64,000 nucleotides of DNA from Aquimarina amphilecti (GTDB taxonomy: Bacteria; Bacteroidota; Bacteroidia; Flavobacteriales; Flavobacteriaceae): NCBI RefSeq assembly GCF_900109375.1, contig NZ_FOAB01000002.1, forward strand, positions 186,001 through 250,000, read 5' to 3'. Positions 36,984-45,447 of this stretch are shown here, piece by piece. The position numbers and the translations under genes were made by a program. Below the pieces are notes generated by a model. It saw only the letters and a program-made list of their open reading frames with translations, made no database searches and had not been told where the DNA came from. Positions within the stretch are counted from its first letter, which is position 1; each line of letters begins with the position of its first letter.

Positions 36984-37976
36984 TTAATTATTAATAAAAT
37001 TTTCTAATTTTTTAGAGGAGTTTTTTATTAAAAAAACAAACGACACAAAAAAGCAAAGAAAAACAGGCAATAATACAATTAGTCGTTTATGTATTCCTAA
37101 TGCGTCCCTAACAATATTACCATAATCTATAACATCTACCAAGTTAGTATCTAGTTCCAGAGTTTTTTCCTGGTCATTAATTGTTCCCAATAAAAATGCT
37201 TTCTTATCTATTAAAGAGGCTATTGTAGGTATTTTCGATTCATCCCCTAAGACTATTACATCCTTTGATTCAGAAATGGGGTTTTTATTTAACCTATCTA
37301 AATAGTCCTCAATAAAAATCAACGTTTTTTTATTCTTTTCTAAATTAGATTTTGTCTGTTTTTGTATCAAAGAAAGTTCTTTAATGTAATATTCATTCTT
37401 GCTGATAAAACTCAATAATTGTCTAGAAATCTTGGTATTATTCTTATTCTCATTTTTAAATACTAAGGTCAATTTATGGTTTTTATAAAAACTCTTGTAC
37501 TTCCCACTTTTTAAAGCCTCATTTTCATAACCTTCCATAAATTTATTAAAATAATTTTGACCAGGATAAATGATTTGTAATTTATCTATAACATCTTTAG
37601 ACTCGATTATAGGTTCTATAGTAACCTTTTTAAGATACTTTAAATCTGAAGAATGTAAATCTATTTCTTTTAAGAATAATTTATCCTTAAATTTAATATT
37701 CAAGTTTTTAACAAAATCATATATGTAAGGAATAGTACTATATTTAGGAGCTAGAATAATTTCTTGTTTATGTCTCTTATTTAAAACTAAAGTCTTCTCT
37801 ATAAAATAACCACCGACAGCACCTAAAACAAGTAAAATTAAAAACAAAACCCATTTTTTCTTATAAAACAACAAAGCTTTTATCAAAAGTTTTAATAAAC
37901 CCTTCAGCCCTTTTATAATAGATTTAAAAAATTGCCCTAGATCTATTTCTATATTATTTGTTTTTTCCTGGGTCAT
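36984..37976 (-). CDS. Wzz-like chain-length determinant protein, copy 2
   Basis: A 330-residue protein with the two-helix layout of polysaccharide co-polymerases: N-terminal EIDLGQFFKSIIKGLKGLLK, a membrane helix at about 39-60 (WVLFLILLVLGAVGGYFIEK), a long lysine-rich periplasmic region with predicted coiled coil, and a second helix at about 296-318 (LIVLLPVFLCFFVSFVFLI). It is a divergent paralogue of the copy at 35665-36723. It starts 5 bp after the preceding DUF6909-like gene, so it may be read from the housekeeping promoter upstream. A degenerate rfbB start follows it directly. Confidence 0.78.
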   Translation of the reverse strand: MTQEKTNNIEIDLGQFFKSIIKGLKGLLKLLIKALLFYKKKWVLFLILLVLGAVGGYFIEKTLVLNKRHKQEIILAPKYSTIPYIYDFVKNLNIKFKDKLFLKEIDLHSSDLKYLKKVTIEPIIESKDVIDKLQIIYPGQNYFNKFMEGYENEALKSGKYKSFYKNHKLTLVFKNENKNNTKISRQLLSFISKNEYYIKELSLIQKQTKSNLEKNKKTLIFIEDYLDRLNKNPISESKDVIVLGDESKIPTIASLIDKKAFLLGTINDQEKTLELDTNLVDVIDYGNIVRDALGIHKRLIVLLPVFLCFFVSFVFLIKNSSKKLENFINN

Positions 37977-37981
37977 TATTC

Positions 37982-39673
37982 TTATCCTTCTTTAAATATT
38001 TGCTCTAAAATCTTTTCGGTAATCAAATATGTAGGTTTTACTCCTGTAGTCCCTAATCCTCCTGATGCTAATGTACTTCCTGTTTCTAATGGATTATCAG
38101 AAGCGTAATAAGCATAATTCACTTTTACATCAGAACTTATACTACCTCTTAACTTAGAAGCAGATTGAATGGCTTTTTGATAATGAGCCCCTTCCATTTC
38201 TAATCCTATAACATTCCAAGTAGAATCGTGAAAAAACTTTAAAATATCTCTGTTTTGCAATGATGTCCCTAATACAGTTATCATTGCTCCTTCATATATA
38301 TCTATACCTTGACCTTCTAAGTCCTCCTTCTTTAATCCATTATCAAAAGGATAATTGTCAGCAGTACCTTCAAAAACGTGAGCGGACGGTATCATAATAT
38401 CACCTTTTCCTCCTTCTAAAATACCCGCTTTTCCCATTAGGGAAACAGATTTGACATTCAAATATTTTACTCCATCAGGTTTAACATAAGGTTTCAAAAG
38501 TTCATCCATTGTTTCATATGCCTGTTCTCCAAAAGCATAATCCATTACTATAATCACTGGTTTATCTTCTTTCTTAACATCTTTTATGAATGAAGCATAG
38601 GTATCACCCGTATAATTAGCACTATCGAAAATCTGAACATTTATATTAGTTCCGCTTTGATCTTCTATGTAAGTCATCCCTTTCTGTAACGCCAATTTTT
38701 CCACCTTAGCTCTTAACTTGTCACTTTTATCTTCACTTAGCAACTCATAAATATCAAAAGTAGTTTTATTCTTTAATTCTGTTTTTAAAGCAATTGGAGC
38801 ATACATTGTGTTCATTACACTATGCATATTGGCACTTATAACATGTATCGGTCTATCCAACAGGTCTAGCTCTTCTAACTTGTTTTTGATACTATTTGCC
38901 CATCTTTCTCCATGAATATGATGTCCTAAACGTTCTCTTAGAACTGGACTAAAAGTAACAATCCTTTTATTTTCATTAACAGATTCATCAATAGCTAACT
39001 TACCTAACCAGTATATTATATGAAGAAATCGCTCTTTATTTTCAGGGCAAGAAAAGCTATTGTAAATAGAAGTCACCTCCTGAAAAGTTCTTCCTAAAAT
39101 ATTTGCTGTATGTGTAAGTGCAACTTCTCTTTGCGCCTTGGTAAGTTCTTTTTTAGAAGAAACAGCTTTTTCTAATTTATCCCAATCCCTTGTAACATTT
39201 CCTTCTTCATTAATCACCACTCGATTCATTATCTTATGAGATTCTACAAATAAAAATGTTAAATGGGTAAGAATATCATATATCTCGGATCTACCTCGAG
39301 TAATCTCTATATTCATCTGCTCTTCATCAATCCTGTAGCAGTTTCTTCTTCTTTTTGGAGGGACAATCGCTTTAAAATGAGAGTCTTTATAACCTTCTTC
39401 ACTAGTAAGATTTATATATCTACACTCTTCAATACCAATTGGTAAACGATCAATTACATACAACAAACCATCTAATTCTACTTTTTCCTCAGCAACAGAA
39501 CCATAAATTTCTGGTCGAAGCGTAAGCAATCCTTCTCTTAAAGTATCACCAGAAACTCCCATCGGTTTATAAAAACCTCTATTGAATAAATGTCGCATTG
39601 TAATATACATGCGTTCTATTGCGCTGGAACTTTCCTGTGCTCTTGTTCTTCCTTTTAATTTTTGACTTGTCAT
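37982..39673 (-). CDS. Conserved Bacteroidetes protein (DUF6909-like) with phosphorylase-like C-terminal motif
   Basis: A 563-residue soluble protein. I associate it with a conserved Bacteroidetes family (DUF6909, from memory) found beside GH3 genes. The N-terminal half is helical and charged (SSAIERMYITMRHLFNRGFY, RNCYRIDEEQMNIEITRGRS). The C-terminal half contains TVLGTSLQNRDILKFF and WNVIGLEMEGAHYQKAIQSA, then YYASDNPLETGSTLASGG; the GLEMEGA block resembles the base/ribose-binding ExEGA motif of nucleoside phosphorylases and AMP nucleosidase. No function is proven. It sits 25 bp after GH3 and 5 bp before wzz copy 2, so it is probably co-transcribed with both. Confidence 0.65.
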   Translation of the reverse strand: MTSQKLKGRTRAQESSSAIERMYITMRHLFNRGFYKPMGVSGDTLREGLLTLRPEIYGSVAEEKVELDGLLYVIDRLPIGIEECRYINLTSEEGYKDSHFKAIVPPKRRRNCYRIDEEQMNIEITRGRSEIYDILTHLTFLFVESHKIMNRVVINEEGNVTRDWDKLEKAVSSKKELTKAQREVALTHTANILGRTFQEVTSIYNSFSCPENKERFLHIIYWLGKLAIDESVNENKRIVTFSPVLRERLGHHIHGERWANSIKNKLEELDLLDRPIHVISANMHSVMNTMYAPIALKTELKNKTTFDIYELLSEDKSDKLRAKVEKLALQKGMTYIEDQSGTNINVQIFDSANYTGDTYASFIKDVKKEDKPVIIVMDYAFGEQAYETMDELLKPYVKPDGVKYLNVKSVSLMGKAGILEGGKGDIMIPSAHVFEGTADNYPFDNGLKKEDLEGQGIDIYEGAMITVLGTSLQNRDILKFFHDSTWNVIGLEMEGAHYQKAIQSASKLRGSISSDVKVNYAYYASDNPLETGSTLASGGLGTTGVKPTYLITEKILEQIFKEG

Positions 39674-39698
39674 AAATTTTTCCTAACAAATATATAAC

Positions 39699-41198
39699 TT
39701 ATTTACCTATACTGATTCCTAAGGAATCTACAATCTTTCTATCATTAGAAAGCCTTGGCAACTTATTTTGCCCTCCCAATTTACCTATAGATTTCATATA
39801 CAAATTAAAACCATCTTTGGGAACGGATCTAACCTTTAATGTTCTTAACACATTACCAACTATAAGATCGTCATAATATGTATTTTGTTTTCGTAAAGAA
39901 TTATCAATCTCAATAGCAAAATTATCTATGTTTTGTGGAGTTTCCTGAAATTCTACAAACCACTCGTGATATGGCAATTCAGAATCCTCAGGATTAATTT
40001 GTGGAGCAACTGTAAACTCTTTAATCGTCATGCCTGTTGCTTCAGTTGCTTCTTTAATTGCCTGTTCTACTTCTTTCCCTATTACATGTTCTCCAAAAGC
40101 AGAAATAAAGTGTTTTATTCTTCCCGAAACTACCAATCTGTATGGTGATGTACCTGTAAACATAACGGTATCGCCAATGTTATATGACCATAAACCTGCA
40201 TTAGAAGAAATAAGCATTACATAATTTACTCCAACCTCAACTTCTCCTATCGTTAATCGTTTTGAGTTTTCTTCAAAATACTCATCTGCTTTTATAAATT
40301 CATAAAACATTCCGGAATCCAATTGTAACAGCATTCCCTTTTCATTCTGTTTATCCTGAAAAGCAAAAAAACCTTCAGAAGCTGGATATAGTTCAATACT
40401 GGCAACTTTTCTTCCGATTAATTTTTCAAAAGTTGCTTTATACGGTTCAAAATTTACACCTCCATATATAAATAATTCAAAATTTTTAAAAAGCTCACCA
40501 ATGGGTTTATCCGTCTTCTTTTTAAGTTTTTCAAAATACATTTGTACCCAAGGAGGAATCCCACTAATAATCGTCATATTTTCATTAACGGTTTCTTCTA
40601 CAACGGCATCTACCTTTGTTTCCCAATCATCAATACAATTCGTTTCCCAACTTGGTAATCTATTTTTCTGGAGATATTTTGGAACATAATGTGCAACAAT
40701 ACCTGAAAGTCGACCTAAATTGATTCCATTCTTTTCCACAAGCTCTGGACTTCCTTGTAGAAATATCATTTTTCCATCTACAAAAGCTGCTCTCTTACTT
40801 TCTTCTACGTAACATAAAATTGCATTCCTAGCTGCCCTGATATGCGTTGGCATTGAATCCGATGTTAAAGGAATATATTTTACACCACTAGTAGTACCCG
40901 AAGTTTTAGCAAAATATATAGGTTTCCCTGGCCACAAGACATCATTTTCTCCCTTTACGACCCTATCTACATACGGACGTAATTGTTCATAATCACGAAC
41001 AGGTACTTTTTTAATAAAATCATCATGATTTTTTATACTAGCAAAATCGTGATCCTTCCCAAAAGCAGTATTACTAGCTGAGTTTATTAAATTATCAAAA
41101 ACACGTTTTTGTGTAATCACAGGATTGCTAGCCCATTTATTTATCTTTTTGCGAATATGTTTTGCAAAAATTTTAGCCCCTAATGTTTTAATAGACAT
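39699..41198 (-). CDS. GH3 auxin-responsive promoter family protein (acyl-adenylate/amide synthetase fold)
   Basis: A 499-residue member of the ANL adenylating-enzyme superfamily. In plants GH3 enzymes join amino acids to auxin and jasmonate; bacterial members are common in Bacteroidetes with unknown substrates. Visible features are the ATP-loop YFAKTSGTTSGVKYIPLT (about 105-122), the FELFIYGGVNFEPYK block, ELYPASEGFFAFQ, and GLWSYNIGDTVMFTGTSPYRLVVSGRIKHFISAFGEHV toward the C-terminus. It lies 9 bp after the M23 gene and 25 bp before the DUF6909-like gene, a conserved neighbourhood in flavobacteria as far as I recall. Confidence 0.9.
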   Translation of the reverse strand: MSIKTLGAKIFAKHIRKKINKWASNPVITQKRVFDNLINSASNTAFGKDHDFASIKNHDDFIKKVPVRDYEQLRPYVDRVVKGENDVLWPGKPIYFAKTSGTTSGVKYIPLTSDSMPTHIRAARNAILCYVEESKRAAFVDGKMIFLQGSPELVEKNGINLGRLSGIVAHYVPKYLQKNRLPSWETNCIDDWETKVDAVVEETVNENMTIISGIPPWVQMYFEKLKKKTDKPIGELFKNFELFIYGGVNFEPYKATFEKLIGRKVASIELYPASEGFFAFQDKQNEKGMLLQLDSGMFYEFIKADEYFEENSKRLTIGEVEVGVNYVMLISSNAGLWSYNIGDTVMFTGTSPYRLVVSGRIKHFISAFGEHVIGKEVEQAIKEATEATGMTIKEFTVAPQINPEDSELPYHEWFVEFQETPQNIDNFAIEIDNSLRKQNTYYDDLIVGNVLRTLKVRSVPKDGFNLYMKSIGKLGGQNKLPRLSNDRKIVDSLGISIGK

Positions 41199-41207
41199 TG
41201 TATCTTA

Positions 41208-42077
41208 TTATTCAAAATCAATAAACTTTGATGGATCTGTCGGATATCCATCTCTCCATAATTCAAAATGCAAGTGAGGTCCGGTAGAAAGTTCTCCTGT
41301 AGACCCAGCTGTTGCAATAACTTCTCCTGACTTCACTAATTCACCTTGCTGTTTTGTTAGTGAAGCATTATGCTTATATACGGTTAGTAAACTATTACCA
41401 TGTTCTAATATAATCACGTGTCCAGTTTCTGAAGTCCATTCTGCAAAAATTACCGTTCCGGCCGCTGCAGCTTTAATTGGAGTATCTTTTGGCACAGCAA
41501 CATCAATTGCATAATGCTTTTCATTCACATTATACTTAGAGGTAATACTTCCTTTAACAGGTGGGAAAAGTGAAAAATCAGTACTCGATTTTTCGCTTTC
41601 GAACAAACTGTATTTATCCTCTCTAGATACCTCTTCTCTAAGTTTTATATCTTGTTCAGACGGATTTAAGTCTACCTCATCAGGGTTTAATTTCTGAGAC
41701 TGTACAGCAGAATCAATATCAAACTCAACAGTTTTAACATCTCCTGTAAGTACTTTTTTAATAGAATTATAATATTCTTGATTAACTGACAGTACCGTTT
41801 CTAATGAATCGGCTGTAGAAACCAACCTTGTTGCCTTTTGATTCAGCGATGTAGAAGAATATCCTGGAATATATTCTCTTAATGGTGTAAAAGCAATTAA
41901 GATAGTTGTGCAAGAAACCAAAACAATAGAAGTAATCATTAACAATACAAATACATTTAGCCTAGTAAGCTTAAAGGATATTCGTTCCTCAAAAGTATCT
42001 TCATTAAGAATTACTAATCGATACTTATTTAATAGCTTCTTAGTAATTCTTTTTTGTTCTTTTTTCTTCTTAGCCAT
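41208..42077 (-). CDS. Membrane-anchored M23 peptidoglycan endopeptidase
   Basis: A 289-residue LytM-type metallopeptidase. It has a basic cytoplasmic N-terminus (1-38), one membrane helix (about 40-63), a linker, and the M23 domain (about 170-287). The zinc ligands are visible: His188 and Asp192 in HYAIDVAVP, and His270 in the HLH motif (268-270) of TGPHLHFELW, so it should be active rather than a NlpD/EnvC-type dead form. It likely cuts peptide cross-links in the periplasm. It is divergent from tatA, has a promoter-like element at 42113-42120, and probably leads an operon with GH3 and the DUF6909-like gene. Confidence 0.92.
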   Translation of the reverse strand: MAKKKKEQKRITKKLLNKYRLVILNEDTFEERISFKLTRLNVFVLLMITSIVLVSCTTILIAFTPLREYIPGYSSTSLNQKATRLVSTADSLETVLSVNQEYYNSIKKVLTGDVKTVEFDIDSAVQSQKLNPDEVDLNPSEQDIKLREEVSREDKYSLFESEKSSTDFSLFPPVKGSITSKYNVNEKHYAIDVAVPKDTPIKAAAAGTVIFAEWTSETGHVIILEHGNSLLTVYKHNASLTKQQGELVKSGEVIATAGSTGELSTGPHLHFELWRDGYPTDPSKFIDFE

Positions 42078-42112
42078 ACATCAATCTAATATCGACAGTT
42101 ATGTTTGTTACG

Positions 42113-42120
42113 CAAATATA
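42113..42120 (-). promoter_or_regulatory. Probable promoter of the M23-GH3-DUF6909-like operon
   Basis: The minus strand reads TATATTTG followed by CG, matching TAnnTTTG, about 35 nt upstream of the M23 ATG at 42077. No well-spaced -33 element. It lies in the 209-bp divergent region shared with tatA. Confidence 0.45.
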
Positions 42121-42260
42121 CATATTCTCCTTGCGGATAAAAATGCCAAATTTTATATTAAAACGTTATTTAAAAGTGAATAGTCTTATTCTAAGGTGTG
42201 AATATTCTCTTAAAAGAAGTTTTTAGCGGTCTAAAAATGCCTTTTTTACCTAAATCTTAT

Positions 42261-42268
42261 TAACTTTG
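42261..42268 (+). promoter_or_regulatory. Probable tatA promoter
   Basis: TAACTTTG matches TAnnTTTG. Transcription would start near 42275, about 12 nt before the ATG at 42287. Because the element overlaps the longer reading frame that opens at 42266, it supports the shorter tatA start. Confidence 0.45.
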
Positions 42269-42286
42269 TATTCTAAATTTAAGAAC

Positions 42287-42478
42287 ATGATGTCATTAAG
42301 TGTATTTTTAGGAATGTTAGGTCCGTGGCAAATTGCATTAATTGTTGCTGTGGTTTTGCTTTTATTCGGAGGTAAAAAAATTCCAGAATTGATGAGAGGT
42401 TTAGGAAGCGGAATAAAAGAATTTAAAGATGCTTCTAAAGAGGAAGAAGATCCTAATAAAATAGAAGAGAAAAAGTAA
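42287..42478 (+). CDS. tatA: Twin-arginine translocase subunit TatA
   Basis: A pore-forming subunit of the Tat export system in the inner membrane. The canonical pattern is complete: one membrane helix with [25 protein letters not shown], the hinge [13 protein letters not shown], an amphipathic helix ([10 protein letters not shown]) and an acidic/basic tail. With the ATG at 42287 the protein is 63 residues and starts MMSLSVFLG; the frame is open to 42266 but that start lies inside the promoter element. No tatC or tatB is nearby, which is usual for Bacteroidetes. It is followed by a clear terminator. Confidence 0.93.
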   Translation: MMSLSVFLGMLGPWQIALIVAVVLLLFGGKKIPELMRGLGSGIKEFKDASKEEEDPNKIEEKK

Positions 42479-42497
42479 TCTATAGTTATATAGTAAT

Positions 42498-42532
42498 AAA
42501 AAAGCCTGACTTAAATAAGTCGGGCTTTTTTT
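42498..42532 (+). terminator. tatA terminator
   Basis: Stem GCCTGACTT (42504-42512), loop AAAT, stem AAGTCGGGC (42517-42525) with one G-U pair, followed by seven T. It lies 25 bp after the tatA stop. The preceding A run also allows some activity on the other strand. Confidence 0.85.
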
Positions 42533-42866
42533 ATTAAAGAAATTGCTTGTTTCCTTAAAAGTCTATCTTAAGTAACCAAAAAACTACAGTTGTTAACAAT
42601 CTGCAAAAATATTGATTGACTTTCTAATTTATTTCACAAACTACTCATTAACAGTATAAAATGATCTAATTTTCATATATAAATGTGGGAAATAATCATT
42701 TTTTGACACAAAAAACATTTAAAAACTACGGTAAAACCATAAAATTTGTGTATTTCGTCGAAATAAAAAACCACTTCATCTAAAAGTTATTCATATGTTT
42801 TATTACACCATTATTTCGTGCTAAATTTGAATCAAATAAGTAAGTAACTTCATAAAGCCCCAAACT
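42533..42866. other. 334-bp intergenic region, AT-rich
   Basis: No reading frame of note. It probably holds the promoter of the next gene: TAAATTTG at 42822-42829 matches TAnnTTTG and lies about 37 nt before the ATG at 42867. The upstream 290 bp show no repeat or RNA-like structure that I can support. Confidence 0.5.
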
Positions 42867-43196
42867 ATGAAAACTATATTTTTTACCATCGTAATTTTAT
42901 TTTCTTTCTCAACTATTAGTGCACAAGAGACTACTAATCAAAACACGACTACTGTTAAGGCATCAAAATTAGATTTTTATAATGCTCTTATAAAGGCAAA
43001 TAACTTTGATATTACTATTAAGGAAAACAAAAAAGAAGTTACAAACACTACCAAAAAAGATTTCTATAACTTGTTACTAGAAAAGAACGGTTTTAATACT
43101 GATACTCAAAAAACAACAAGATTGACAAATCTTTTAGACAAAAAGGAAAATACAAAAATCACTCAAAAAAATGCTACTGCAAGTTTACTACCATAA
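42867..43196 (+). CDS. Small secreted protein with duplicated DFYN motif, unknown function
   Basis: A 109-residue protein with a clear Sec signal peptide (MKTIFFTIVILFSFSTISAQ, cleavage after SAQ likely) and a Lys/Thr/Asn-rich mature part. Two copies of a 14-15 residue unit occur: KLDFYNALIKANNFD (about 34-48) and KKDFYNLLLEKNGFN (about 64-78). No Cys, no sorting domain, no family recognised. It has its own promoter-like element and a strong terminator, so it is a single-gene unit. It is a real gene by signal peptide, promoter and terminator; the role is unknown. Confidence 0.75.
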   Translation: MKTIFFTIVILFSFSTISAQETTNQNTTTVKASKLDFYNALIKANNFDITIKENKKEVTNTTKKDFYNLLLEKNGFNTDTQKTTRLTNLLDKKENTKITQKNATASLLP

Positions 43197-43220
43197 TTAC
43201 AGGGCATATAAAAATATAGT

Positions 43221-43256
43221 AAATACTCCTTTTAAACTAAAAGGAGTATTTTTTTT
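43221..43256 (+). terminator. Terminator of the small secreted protein gene
   Basis: A 14-bp perfect stem (43221-43234 with 43238-43251), three-base loop AAC, followed by a T run to 43256. It lies 25 bp after the stop codon and also separates this gene from the convergent tex gene. Confidence 0.88.
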
Positions 43257-43273
43257 GACTTTATTAGAAGTAT

Positions 43274-45400
43274 CTAATCTACCAAAGAGAGTTGAATTCT
43301 CTTTCTAGATAGGTCCACACTCATTACAGTAACCATAAGATGCTGGTTTAATTGAACCACAGCGTTTACATCACTTATAAACTCATTAGCAAGTTTAGAA
43401 ATATGGATTAATCCACTTTCCTTAATACCAATGTCGACAAAACAACCAAAATTAGTAATGTTATTTACTATTCCGGGTAATTTCATTCCTGATTTTAAAT
43501 CATTTATTGTCTTTACATTCGGATCAAACTCAAAAACAGTTGCCTTTTTTCTAGGATCTACACCTGGCTTTTCTAATTCTTTTACAATATCTGTTAATGT
43601 AGGTAACCCCACATCCTCTGAAATATAATCTTGTAATCTAATTTTAGTAATTGCAACCTTATTTCCTATTAACTCTTTTAATGAAACTCCTACATCTTTT
43701 GCCATCTTAGAAACCAACTTATATCTTTCTGGATGCACAGTTGAGTTATCTAATGGATTATTAGGTTCCGTGATTCTTAAAAAAGCCGCAGCTTGTTCAT
43801 AAGCCTTTCCTCCAAGTCGAGGTACTTTTTTTAATTGCTCTCTAGATGCTAATGCACCATTTTCTGATCTATAATTAACAATGTTTTCCGCAAGCTTATC
43901 ACCTATTCCGGACACATAACTTAGTAATGGAGCACTCGCTGTATTTACGTTAATACCTACACTGTTTACACAACTCATTACCACTGTATCTAATTCATTT
44001 TTTAGTTTGATCTGATCTACATCGTGTTGATACTGTCCAACTCCTATTGCCTTAGGGTCAATTTTCACCAATTCTGCTAATGGATCTGCTAATCGTCTGC
44101 CAATAGATACGGCACCACGAACTGTTACATCATAACTAGGAAACTCTGCTCTAGCAATTTTTGAGGCAGAATATACAGATGCGCCACTTTCATTAACCAT
44201 AAAAACCTGAATTTGCCCTTCAAATGGGATTTTTTTGATAAAAGCTTCTGTTTCTCTTGCTGCAGTACCATTTCCTATCGCAATTGCTTCAATTTTATAA
44301 GCATTAACTAAAGATTTAATCTTTTTTATAGCGTTGGTTGTTTCCCGTTGTGGGGGATGCGGATAGATGTTTTCGTTATGAAGTAAACCTCCTTGCTTAT
44401 CCAAGCAAACAACTTTACACCCAGATTTAAAACCTGGATCTAATGCTAGTATGCGTTTCTGACCTAAAGGAGATGCTAACAATAATTGTTTTAAATTTTG
44501 TGCAAACACTTTAATTGCATTTGCATCTGCACCTTCTTTTGCTTGGTTTAACACTTCAGTAGAAATCGCTGGTGTTAGTAATCTTTTATATGCATCCGCA
44601 ATTGCCAAAAATAGTTGATCTGTACAAGCTTCTACATTAGATTTAATCACTACATCATCAATAATATCTAAAGCATCATTTTCAGGGACAGTAATTTTTA
44701 CCCTTACTATCTTTTCGTTTTCGGCTCTAAGAATAGCTAATAATCGATGAGAAGGGCATTTATGTAATGGTTCTTCCCACTCAAAATATTGTTGGTACTT
44801 CTGCGCCTCATCTTCATCTTTTTTAGTTTTAATGACCGCAGAACTTATTGCAGCTCTACGTTGATATAATCTACGAAGTCTATTTCTAATCTTTTCATTT
44901 TCATTTACCCATTCTGCAATAATATCTCTTGCTCCTTGTAGTGCTAATTCTTCATTGATAATTGTGTCATTAATATATCTAGAAGCAACAAATAGAATCT
45001 CCTCTTCTCGTTGTTCCATGATTATTTTAGCCAAAGGTTCGAGACCTTGCTCCTTAGCAACGGTTGCTTTTGTTTTTCTCTTTTTCTTATAAGGAAGATA
45101 AAGATCCTCTACTTCAGACAACGTTTGTGCAGTTTCTATACGTTTTTGTAACTCTGGTGTTAGCGCCTCCTGTTCTTTAATTGAAGTAAGAACACTTTCT
45201 TTTCTTTTTTGTAAGGCTTCAAATGCTGTTTTATACTTTACAATTTCACCTATCTCAACCTCATCCAAATTACCAGTCATTTCCTTACGATATCTGGAAA
45301 TAAATGGAATAGTAGCGCCATCATTTAGTAATTCGATGGTTTTGTTGATTTGCTTTTCTGAAACAGGAACCTGTTTAGAAATAAAAGAAACAATATTCAT
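43274..45400 (-). CDS. tex: Tex family RNA-binding protein (S1 domain)
   Basis: A cytoplasmic nucleic-acid-binding protein linked to transcription elongation and ribosome-related stress. The 708 residues show the full Tex layout: helical N-terminal region with ATIPFISRYRKEMTGNLDEVE and DLYLPYKKKRKTKAT, a YqgF/RNase H-like domain at about 320-450 (ILALDPGFKSGCKVVCLD), helix-hairpin-helix motifs at about 490-560 (VNTASAPLLSYVSGIGDKLAENIV), and a C-terminal S1 domain (about 635-705, GIVNNITNFGCFVDIGIKESGLIHIS). It is convergent with the small secreted protein gene and 47 bp after the DUF4837 gene. Confidence 0.96.
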   Translation of the reverse strand: MNIVSFISKQVPVSEKQINKTIELLNDGATIPFISRYRKEMTGNLDEVEIGEIVKYKTAFEALQKRKESVLTSIKEQEALTPELQKRIETAQTLSEVEDLYLPYKKKRKTKATVAKEQGLEPLAKIIMEQREEEILFVASRYINDTIINEELALQGARDIIAEWVNENEKIRNRLRRLYQRRAAISSAVIKTKKDEDEAQKYQQYFEWEEPLHKCPSHRLLAILRAENEKIVRVKITVPENDALDIIDDVVIKSNVEACTDQLFLAIADAYKRLLTPAISTEVLNQAKEGADANAIKVFAQNLKQLLLASPLGQKRILALDPGFKSGCKVVCLDKQGGLLHNENIYPHPPQRETTNAIKKIKSLVNAYKIEAIAIGNGTAARETEAFIKKIPFEGQIQVFMVNESGASVYSASKIARAEFPSYDVTVRGAVSIGRRLADPLAELVKIDPKAIGVGQYQHDVDQIKLKNELDTVVMSCVNSVGINVNTASAPLLSYVSGIGDKLAENIVNYRSENGALASREQLKKVPRLGGKAYEQAAAFLRITEPNNPLDNSTVHPERYKLVSKMAKDVGVSLKELIGNKVAITKIRLQDYISEDVGLPTLTDIVKELEKPGVDPRKKATVFEFDPNVKTINDLKSGMKLPGIVNNITNFGCFVDIGIKESGLIHISKLANEFISDVNAVVQLNQHLMVTVMSVDLSRKRIQLSLVD

Positions 45401-45447
45401 TGGTTACATTTTTTGAACCGCTAAATATATTATAAAATTACCTATTT

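Noticed and set aside
42266..42286. Longer tatA start
   Set aside because: The extension MYSKFKN overlaps the TAACTTTG promoter element, and the TatA helix is normally near the N-terminus.
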